Source: Moniliophthora roreri (taxonomy: Eukaryota; Basidiomycota; Agaricomycetes; Agaricales; Marasmiaceae). From it: 64,000 bases of DNA. Of this stretch, positions 33,924-41,864 are shown one piece after another (positions within the stretch are counted from its first letter, which is position 1; the number at the start of each line of letters is the position of its first letter). A model generated the notes under the pieces. It was given only the letters and a program-made list of their open reading frames with translations, ran no database searches and was not told where the DNA came from. Location of the stretch: positions 124,001-188,000 of the forward strand of contig LATX02000219.1 in NCBI GenBank assembly GCA_001466705.2, written 5' to 3'. A program made the translations under genes and the position numbers.

Positions 33924-35500
33924 TCTGGGTCTTAACTGTCTCATATGATTTTGGGAGAGAGTTAAGAAGGAACATTGCCTGGAAATTGGAGGGAACGGGG
34001 AAATCGTTCTCAGACAATTTCGCAACACATTGTCTGATGAGATTGGCACTATGATCGGGATTTTGACCTTCGGCAGTGCGTGCCATGACGAGGCCTTGGA
34101 AAAAGGTAAAAATTTCCGGAAGGCTTGGAATGTCATATTCAGCTTTCAAGGCGTCCCATGTTTCTTTAGCAGTATCTTTGATAATCCACTGCAAAGTAGG
34201 GCTCAATTTAAGCTGAAAAAGGCCAAGGGCTTGGGCATTGGAGGTTTTCCATTCTTTGACGACTTCCATGTCAGGGGTGACGGTAGTAGCACCTTCACCG
34301 GTAGTCACAGGCATTGTATTGGTAAGGGCATAAGCCGCTTTAGCCAAATTGAGATATGCCAAGACTTTGCGCTTCCATTCTCTGAAGTCGTCACCATTAA
34401 AGATTGGAACAACCGATAATCCCGATGTATTGCCAACAGAAGTATCAAAAACTTGAACTGGTTCAAGTAATTCCAAAGGATGGTAACTGTAAACCGGAAT
34501 GCCGACCCCATCATCCGAGTTTCGAATTCGGACAGTTGTTGGGTCAACAAGAGAGACTTGGGGGATGCGAGATTGATTGGAGTTAGACATTGTTATCGAT
34601 AAAAGGCTATAGGAAAGGAGGGCGTAAGTGCTGGTATGACTTTTAGGTGTATGGAGCCTTTATCGACAAGAATGCTAATGAATCCTCATACGTTTGGTCA
34701 ACGGTGTTTCCTTCATGTCATCCGGTCTCATCACCCGGACTGACGTAGCTGTAAACGGTATTTACAAAATCTGATTGCAAATGAAAGTCTAAATAAGGTT
34801 TGATTTTAAGGATCCTGATCCGCCAGATCCATCAAATCCTTAAGAAGACGTTTAAGGGACTTATAGGCAATCAGGGGGACTATTTACGAAAATGATACGT
34901 AATTATATAAACGACCCCTTCCATAGATGAAGGCTTTAGCACAAGGTAAAAATTTCCGGAAGGCTTGGAATGTCATATTCAGCTTTCAAGGCGTCCCATG
35001 TTTCTTTAGCAGTATCTTTGATAATCCACTGCAAAGTAGGACTCAATTTAAGCTGAAAAAGGCCAAGAGCTTGGGCGTTGGAGGTTTTCCATTCTTTGAC
35101 GACTTCCATGTCAGGGGTGACGGTAGTAGCACCTTCACCGGTAGTCACAGGCATTGTATTGGTAAGGGCATAAGCCGCTTTAGCCAAATTGAGATATGCC
35201 AAGACTTTGCGCTTCCATTCTCTGAAGTCGTCACCATTAAAGATTGGAACAACCGATAATCCCGATGTATTGCCAACAGAAGTATCAAAAACTTGAACTG
35301 GTTCAAGTAATTCCAAAGGATGGTAACTGTAAACCGGAATGCCGACCCCATCATCCGAGTTTCGAATTCGGACAGTTGTTGGGTCAACAAGAGAGACTTG
35401 GGGAATACGAGATTGATTGGAGTTAGACATTGTTATCGATAAAAGGCTATAGGAAAGGAGGGCGTAAGTGCTGGTATGACTTTTAGGTGTATGGAGCCTT
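33924..35500 (-). repeat. Extra partial copies of the element 2 gag start
   Basis: Bases 33924-34735 repeat 33111-33922 (gag N-terminus plus leader). Bases 34944-35500 repeat 33291-33847 a third time. Between them is a 208-bp stretch (34736-34943) found nowhere else in the window. It matches neither LTR. It may be true leader sequence, or host DNA from another insertion. The copies are flanked by single N joins at 33923 and 35501. Confidence 0.75.
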
Positions 35501-35501
35501 N

Positions 35502-35920
35502 GTGCAGAGTAGTCAATGTAAATTGAACTGAGGAATGTAGCTACATACATGCTTGCTTTTATACTACTCTAAAGGATAAGTTCCGTAGATAAACGGAGAA
35601 ACCTAGTAAGCTATGGATGTAAGCTACTGAATACTTGTGAGACGAAGTATCCAAGAATAATGTGTCTTGGAGAGACACAATACAATCCTCTGACAGCGGA
35701 AGGAACTATACATGAATTCTACATGTGTTCTACTGTATTGTGCATGAGGCTACAATACTCCTACTGGACGAGGGAGCACTCCTATGACTGTAGTGCAAGC
35801 TCCGGAGAAGCTCAGGAACGTACTTTGTAAGTTCCGTAGTTGATCACAGACGCAAGTAATACATTAACTAGTGTTCCTAATGTTCCTAGTTTAGTATAGT
35901 ACAGGTACAGTGCTTCAACA
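35502..35920 (-). repeat. Element 2-type LTR, first assembled copy
   Basis: It matches 23953-24372 with few differences, including a one-base indel, and has the same inner terminus CTTCAACA. It begins abruptly at the N at 35501, so about 60 bp of the outer LTR end are missing. The host sequence CAACGTCATAAAAAGG follows directly. Confidence 0.75.
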
Positions 35921-36028
35921 CAACGTCATAAAAAGGCGCTTCTTGATGTTTGACTGTCCTGTTGACTACTCTGGTGCGTGTCTCGTCCTCTAGGTCTTGG
36001 CTGTGAGCTGACATCCCTACAAGCTAAA

Positions 36029-37285
36029 ATGTTGAGCCCGAGACTCTTGCTCTCGCAATGCATACCTATGTTTTCCCTCGCACACGCCTTCCCTCTATCA
36101 ATAACTCTTGCGGGACGAAGGATCGATAGCCAGGTGCCAGAGACAATACACGAGATATGGAAAAACCCCTCTGACACCTTGTCCATACTTCTCATCATTG
36201 GCGGCGATATCGTTTTGAAAGCTCTAGCACAACTGTCCGGAAGAAGGCTGGTACCCGTAGCTTTCAGTTTCGGCTGGGTGGCCTATTCATTCAATACTCT
36301 TATGTCCGTCTACGGGGACGGCCACCTCATGCCACCAGCCGACTACTCTGCAAAGCTCTTCAACGCTGATAGTGGTTTTGGGCGCGATAATCGATCATGG
36401 GCACTAGGTCGGCTCTTGCGCGACTTTGAGCTCGAGCAGCAACCGCTTCCCGCAAACGTTGCCCTCTGTATTACGGTGTTCAAAGCCTCAGATTCTGGAA
36501 CTGCTGGAGTTCCAGACCTCGACCGGTGGTGGTGGGGTGGCGTAGCAACGATCGTGTTACAACTTTGTGTCTCTGCAATCCCTTTCGGTTTATATGGCGA
36601 TTGGAGTATCTTTCTTGTCACCGTAGCAGGTACCATTCTTGCATTGGTCACTGGAGCACTTCCCCAATGGCGGCGGGAAAAATGGGCTTGTCGGAGGGAA
36701 TCAAAGAAGGTCTTCCTTCTCACCGGTGGCAATGGTACTCGCAACGTAATGGTCATCTTTAGTAATGGCAAAGGTCTTGATCTTGAAGACCTTGCAGGAG
36801 CGGAATCACCCATGGTCAGTCGTCCTGGCCGACACGACCTTCCACGTGTTTTTGGCTTGCCTGGGGCTCTCCTGATCACGCAGGTCGCATGCCTCTTCTT
36901 GCTGGTATTATGGATCATATTCCTAATCACTGTAACCAGTATTAAACAGCATGCGTGGTACCTGCTTCTAGTCGGTGGCCTGGGAATGCTACAAAATGCA
37001 TTTGCGGCTGGTGCTCATCGGCCTATCGGCACAAGCGGAGTGCATCTCGAGAAGGTCAGGGAGTTCAGAGGCAAGAAAGTGATGCACGCTCTTATGGACT
37101 TTGAGGTGGCGTATCCAAAAAAGTGTCAACCACTTTTGCGCGAGTTTTTCCCCGGTAATCTGCGCCAAGCTGAGGAGAAATGGTGGGCCGGTGACAGGAC
37201 AGACTATGATGAAGAACGAAGGAAGAAGTATTCAGAAAAGTATGTCCAACAACCAAACCTTGTCAAACTCTCTAAGTCAAAGTGA
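36029..37285 (+). CDS. Six-helix membrane protein (redundant copy)
   Basis: The encoded protein is identical to the gene at 39727-40983, described there. This copy lies in the block that is probably the same locus assembled twice and should not be counted as a second gene. The longer open frame starts at 35978; the ATG at 36029 is preferred because a hydrophobic leader begins there. Confidence 0.55.
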   Translation: MLSPRLLLSQCIPMFSLAHAFPLSITLAGRRIDSQVPETIHEIWKNPSDTLSILLIIGGDIVLKALAQLSGRRLVPVAFSFGWVAYSFNTLMSVYGDGHLMPPADYSAKLFNADSGFGRDNRSWALGRLLRDFELEQQPLPANVALCITVFKASDSGTAGVPDLDRWWWGGVATIVLQLCVSAIPFGLYGDWSIFLVTVAGTILALVTGALPQWRREKWACRRESKKVFLLTGGNGTRNVMVIFSNGKGLDLEDLAGAESPMVSRPGRHDLPRVFGLPGALLITQVACLFLLVLWIIFLITVTSIKQHAWYLLLVGGLGMLQNAFAAGAHRPIGTSGVHLEKVREFRGKKVMHALMDFEVAYPKKCQPLLREFFPGNLRQAEEKWWAGDRTDYDEERRKKYSEKYVQQPNLVKLSKSK

Positions 37286-37321
37286 CATCAGAAGGAATGA
37301 GTTTTCAAGTCATCAAGTATT

Positions 37322-38122
37322 CATCAGCAAAATGGACACCTAAATATATTGGAATAAAATGAGTGAAATACATTATAATGGCCAAAATACATTATAATCA
37401 TTATGGTGTATTTTAATGTAATATAATTGTTGTTCCTTTATTTTAATGGATTAAAATGAAGCAAAATGGTTATAATGTATTCTGGCTATTATAATGTATT
37501 TTGGCTATTTTAATGTATTTCAGCCATTATAATGCATCGGCCCCACCTGGGGGTTGGGGACAAAAAGAAATAATATTTATTTGTTGCAACCCCCATGAGT
37601 TGAACCCCCAACCTCAAGGTGGATTAGTCAGCAACCTGGGCAGCCACAGGGTGCTCAAGACCACTGTACCACAGTGCTATATACTTACTACCACACATAG
37701 TGCAATATATCCCCTTACTCAAAAGACCTATCTCCACCCCCTTGCTGTTTCTATTGATCAAATCCCCAACCAAAAGCTTCCCTTCACTTTATAGAGTCCT
37801 CTCCCTGTCCTCTGGAAGGCATAAAAATGCACTGTTTTGATTGCCTCTGTTACAATCTATTTTACTACATTATAATAACTCTGTCTCATTTTATTGCATT
37901 TTAATACACTATAATAATACCATCCCATTTTATTGTATTTTAATGTACTATAATAATACCATCCCATTTTATTGTATTTTAATGGATTATAATAACACCA
38001 GTCTCATTTTAATGCATTTTAATGTATTGTAATAGCATTGCTTGATTTTAATCTATTACAATGGACTAAAATCAGCAAAATACATTATAATTTATTATAT
38101 TTAGGTGTCCATTTTGCTGATG
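37322..38122. mobile_element. MITE with 27-bp perfect TIRs (redundant copy)
   Basis: This is the same element as 41020-41820, in the duplicated block. TIRs are 37322-37348 and 38096-38122. Confidence 0.6.
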
Positions 38123-38166
38123 TTATAGGTGCTATCGGAAGTTGCTCAGATCGATGTACAATCTAA

Positions 38167-39198
38167 TTATACTTCCCTTTGATGCCGCTCCAGATCATTC
38201 TGAGGGATAGCCCATCTTGCCTTCCTTTCCATCTGATCTTTAAGTGTTGCTATTGGCCTGTTGCTATTCGGAGAACTAGCAAGGAGTTCTTCGTTCACCA
38301 CGGTGATTTCAGTGATGTCCTCATCTGGTTCCTCCGTCCGATTATTGCCTCTTTGGATATGAGGACCTCCCACACAGAAGCTATTCTCGCTCCAAGTTTG
38401 CACCCATTTTCGACATTGGCTGCTCAGCATAAAGTAACTCTTGATATGTAACTTTCCCTGTTCATGCCGTTCTACCAACAGAGCTCGAATGTTCTTGTCA
38501 TTGATAGCAGGTGTTGCTCCAGGAAAGTAACCGGAGAAAAACCCCAGTAGCACTATCCATGTTTCTTCTCGCTCTGAGTTTACATCTTCCGTATTGGCGC
38601 AAACTTTCCATGTGGACCCATCCAAGGCTGTGATATGACTCGGCTCGGCTGGGTTTTCCTGGAGAGAAGTGCTCGAAGGACTCGGTAGGATCCGCTTAGC
38701 TTTGGCTTCAAAGGTAAGGTATCCTTCATTGTCCATACTTCCTAATGGCATTGGAACCAAAGCCATTGCCACGGGATATTCGCTCTCCATAAGTTCCGAT
38801 ACTTCACGATATTGGCCTTCCCCGACACGCACGAGTGCTTTCCCGGATACACGGGTCCGAGGGAATGTCGGAAAAGTTGACAGTTGCGGACATGGTTCAA
38901 CGTGAAAAGAAACGCCTAACCAGTTCGCACGACCACCTCGTTCCAGGATCTTCTGAGCTAGTGCAATCGTAGCACCAATTCGGTCATTTTGGTGGAAGGC
39001 GGAGGTGTCGAGAGTGACACCAAATAACCCCATGATGCTGTATATCATATCGACCGGACGAGATGACGTCCGCATAAGCGCACTTTGCCAAATGGCCCAC
39101 TGCTTCTCATCGACACTCATCTCTGACGACATAGCTATGGCGAGTGCTGATATGTTCGGAGCCATGATTCGGCGAGTTGGACGCCAGAAAGGTTTATC
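38167..39198 (-). CDS. HET-domain protein, C-terminal part (redundant, cut by N)
   Basis: It encodes the same C-terminal residues as the complete gene at 41865-44441 and is cut off at the N at 39199. The HET domain itself is not in this piece. Treat it as an assembly duplicate and not as a truncated paralogue. Confidence 0.55.
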   Translation of the reverse strand, partial: DKPFWRPTRRIMAPNISALAIAMSSEMSVDEKQWAIWQSALMRTSSRPVDMIYSIMGLFGVTLDTSAFHQNDRIGATIALAQKILERGGRANWLGVSFHVEPCPQLSTFPTFPRTRVSGKALVRVGEGQYREVSELMESEYPVAMALVPMPLGSMDNEGYLTFEAKAKRILPSPSSTSLQENPAEPSHITALDGSTWKVCANTEDVNSEREETWIVLLGFFSGYFPGATPAINDKNIRALLVERHEQGKLHIKSYFMLSSQCRKWVQTWSENSFCVGGPHIQRGNNRTEEPDEDITEITVVNEELLASSPNSNRPIATLKDQMERKARWAIPQNDLERHQREV

Positions 39199-39199
39199 N

Positions 39200-39618
39200 G
39201 TGCAGAGTAGTCAATGTAAATTGAACTGAGGAATGTAGCTACATACATGCTTGCTTTTATACTACTCTAAAGGATAAGTTCCGTAGATAAACGGAGAAAC
39301 CTAGTAAGCTATGGATGTAAGCTACTGAATACTTGTGAGACGAAGTATCCAAGAATAATGTGTCTTGGAGAGACACAATACAATCCTCTGACAGCGGAAG
39401 GAACTATACATGAATTCTACATGTGTTCTACTGTATTGTGCATGAGGCTACAATACTCCTACTGGACGAGGGAGCACTCCTATGACTGTAGTGCAAGCTC
39501 CGGAGAAGCTCAGGAACGTACTTTGTAAGTTCCGTAGTTGATCACAGACGCAAGTAATACATTAACTAGTGTTCCTAATGTTCCTAGTTTAGTATAGTAC
39601 AGGTACAGTGCTTCAACA
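39200..39618 (-). repeat. Element 2-type LTR next to the membrane protein gene
   Basis: Same sequence as 35502-35920. It ends with CTTCAACA at 39618, 108 bp before the preferred ATG of the membrane protein gene (57 bp before the longer frame). Its outer end is missing at the N at 39199. Confidence 0.75.
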
Positions 39619-39726
39619 CAACGTCATAAAAAGGCGCTTCTTGATGTTTGACTGTCCTGTTGACTACTCTGGTGCGTGTCTCGTCCTCTAGGTCTTGGCT
39701 GTGAGCTGACATCCCTACAAGCTAAA

Positions 39727-40983
39727 ATGTTGAGCCCGAGACTCTTGCTCTCGCAATGCATACCTATGTTTTCCCTCGCACACGCCTTCCCTCTATCAAT
39801 AACTCTTGCGGGACGAAGGATCGATAGCCAGGTGCCAGAGACAATACACGAGATATGGAAAAACCCCTCTGACACCTTGTCCATACTTCTCATCATTGGC
39901 GGCGATATCGTTTTGAAAGCTCTAGCACAACTGTCCGGAAGAAGGCTGGTACCCGTAGCTTTCAGTTTCGGCTGGGTGGCCTATTCATTCAATACTCTTA
40001 TGTCCGTCTACGGGGACGGCCACCTCATGCCACCAGCCGACTACTCTGCAAAGCTCTTCAACGCTGATAGTGGTTTTGGGCGCGATAATCGATCATGGGC
40101 ACTAGGTCGGCTCTTGCGCGACTTTGAGCTCGAGCAGCAACCGCTTCCCGCAAACGTTGCCCTCTGTATTACGGTGTTCAAAGCCTCAGATTCTGGAACT
40201 GCTGGAGTTCCAGACCTCGACCGGTGGTGGTGGGGTGGCGTAGCAACGATCGTGTTACAACTTTGTGTCTCTGCAATCCCTTTCGGTTTATATGGCGATT
40301 GGAGTATCTTTCTTGTCACCGTAGCAGGTACCATTCTTGCATTGGTCACTGGAGCACTTCCCCAATGGCGGCGGGAAAAATGGGCTTGTCGGAGGGAATC
40401 AAAGAAGGTCTTCCTTCTCACCGGTGGCAATGGTACTCGCAACGTAATGGTCATCTTTAGTAATGGCAAAGGTCTTGATCTTGAAGACCTTGCAGGAGCG
40501 GAATCACCCATGGTCAGTCGTCCTGGCCGACACGACCTTCCACGTGTTTTTGGCTTGCCTGGGGCTCTCCTGATCACGCAGGTCGCATGCCTCTTCTTGC
40601 TGGTATTATGGATCATATTCCTAATCACTGTAACCAGTATTAAACAGCATGCGTGGTACCTGCTTCTAGTCGGTGGCCTGGGAATGCTACAAAATGCATT
40701 TGCGGCTGGTGCTCATCGGCCTATCGGCACAAGCGGAGTGCATCTCGAGAAGGTCAGGGAGTTCAGAGGCAAGAAAGTGATGCACGCTCTTATGGACTTT
40801 GAGGTGGCGTATCCAAAAAAGTGTCAACCACTTTTGCGCGAGTTTTTCCCCGGTAATCTGCGCCAAGCTGAGGAGAAATGGTGGGCCGGTGACAGGACAG
40901 ACTATGATGAAGAACGAAGGAAGAAGTATTCAGAAAAGTATGTCCAACAACCAAACCTTGTCAAACTCTCTAAGTCAAAGTGA
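39727..40983 (+). CDS. Six-helix membrane protein, HET-gene neighbour
   Basis: An intronless frame of 435 codons from 39676, or 418 from the preferred ATG at 39727, where a hydrophobic leader starts (MLSPRLLLSQCIPMFSLAHA). In 435-residue numbering, predicted helices are near 67-85, 91-112, 187-205, 208-228, 294-321 and 326-345. A soluble segment before the fifth helix has the word VFLLTGGNGTRNVMVI and an acidic stretch. The basic C-terminal tail is likely cytosolic. I do not recognise a named domain; it looks like a fungal membrane protein of unknown function. It is convergent with the HET-domain gene, with only a MITE between the 3' ends. A TATA-like CATAAAAAGG (about 39,625) lies just beyond a copia LTR, so the LTR sits in or at its promoter. 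Confidence 0.6.
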   Translation: MLSPRLLLSQCIPMFSLAHAFPLSITLAGRRIDSQVPETIHEIWKNPSDTLSILLIIGGDIVLKALAQLSGRRLVPVAFSFGWVAYSFNTLMSVYGDGHLMPPADYSAKLFNADSGFGRDNRSWALGRLLRDFELEQQPLPANVALCITVFKASDSGTAGVPDLDRWWWGGVATIVLQLCVSAIPFGLYGDWSIFLVTVAGTILALVTGALPQWRREKWACRRESKKVFLLTGGNGTRNVMVIFSNGKGLDLEDLAGAESPMVSRPGRHDLPRVFGLPGALLITQVACLFLLVLWIIFLITVTSIKQHAWYLLLVGGLGMLQNAFAAGAHRPIGTSGVHLEKVREFRGKKVMHALMDFEVAYPKKCQPLLREFFPGNLRQAEEKWWAGDRTDYDEERRKKYSEKYVQQPNLVKLSKSK

Positions 40984-41019
40984 CATCAGAAGGAATGAGT
41001 TTTCAAGTCATCAAGTATT

Positions 41020-41820
41020 CATCAGCAAAATGGACACCTAAATATATTGGAATAAAATGAGTGAAATACATTATAATGGCCAAAATACATTATAATCATT
41101 ATGGTGTATTTTAATGTAATATAATTGTTGTTCCTTTATTTTAATGGATTAAAATGAAGCAAAATGGTTATAATGTATTCTGGCTATTATAATGTATTTT
41201 GGCTATTTTAATGTATTTCAGCCATTATAATGCATCGGCCCCACCTGGGGGTTGGGGACAAAAAGAAATAATATTTATTTGTTGCAACCCCCATGAGTTG
41301 AACCCCCAACCTCAAGGTGGATTAGTCAGCAACCTGGGCAGCCACAGGGTGCTCAAGACCACTGTACCACAGTGCTATATACTTACTACCACACATAGTG
41401 CAATATATCCCCTTACTCAAAAGACCTATCTCCACCCCCTTGCTGTTTCTATTGATCAAATCCCCAACCAAAAGCTTCCCTTCACTTTATAGAGTCCTCT
41501 CCCTGTCCTCTGGAAGGCATAAAAATGCACTGTTTTGATTGCCTCTGTTACAATCTATTTTACTACATTATAATAACTCTGTCTCATTTTATTGCATTTT
41601 AATACACTATAATAATACCATCCCATTTTATTGTATTTTAATGTACTATAATAATACCATCCCATTTTATTGTATTTTAATGGATTATAATAACACCAGT
41701 CTCATTTTAATGCATTTTAATGTATTGTAATAGCATTGCTTGATTTTAATCTATTACAATGGACTAAAATCAGCAAAATACATTATAATTTATTATATTT
41801 AGGTGTCCATTTTGCTGATG
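41020..41820. mobile_element. MITE with 27-bp perfect terminal inverted repeats
   Basis: Bases 41020-41046 (CATCAGCAAAATGGACACCT plus AAATATA) are the exact reverse complement of 41794-41820. The 801-bp element has no transposase. The interior is filled with CATTATAATG-type and TTTTAATGTATT words in both orientations plus one G/C-richer block (41,235-41,375). It lies 36 bp after the stop of the membrane protein gene and 44 bp from the stop of the convergent HET gene. A TT dinucleotide flanks both ends; no longer target duplication is evident. It is a non-autonomous DNA element, superfamily unknown. Confidence 0.7.
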
Positions 41821-41864
41821 TTATAGGTGCTATCGGAAGTTGCTCAGATCGATGTACAATCTAA

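Larger units (their letters stand above)
23892..35500 (-). mobile_element. Ty1/copia retrotransposon (element 2), misassembled
   Basis: The minus-strand order is gag (start at 33777), long spacer, protease, integrase, linker, reverse transcriptase, RNase H, polypurine tract, LTR. Codons are largely open and CpG content is normal, so it is much younger than element 1. Single N bases at 26718, 28351, 33923 and 35501 join pieces that overlap in content, so integrase and gag segments appear two or three times. The true element is shorter than drawn. It also has a 500-bp tandem duplication, one in-frame TAG and an RNase H deletion. The 5' LTR junction is not preserved. Confidence 0.85.
35502..39198. 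repeat. 3697-bp block duplicated at 39200-42896
   Basis: From the first base after the N at 35501 to the last base before the N at 39199 this block has the same length and, wherever compared, the same sequence as 39200-42896. It includes the LTR, the membrane protein gene, the MITE and part of the HET gene. Two adjacent identical blocks joined by one N point to a redundant contig and not to a genomic duplication. Confidence 0.85.

Noticed and set aside
36343..36930. 195-codon minus-strand frame inside the membrane protein gene (also at 40041-40628)
   Set aside because: It is the antisense shadow of the plus-strand gene, with Arg/Ser-rich composition typical of shadow frames.
35978..39198. 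A true tandem paralogue of the membrane protein and HET genes
   Set aside because: Same length and identical encoded proteins as the next block, with one N between; an assembly duplicate is far more likely.
41284..41375. A functional tRNA gene in the MITE
   Set aside because: The boxes resemble pol III boxes, but the T-arm and acceptor stem do not pair.
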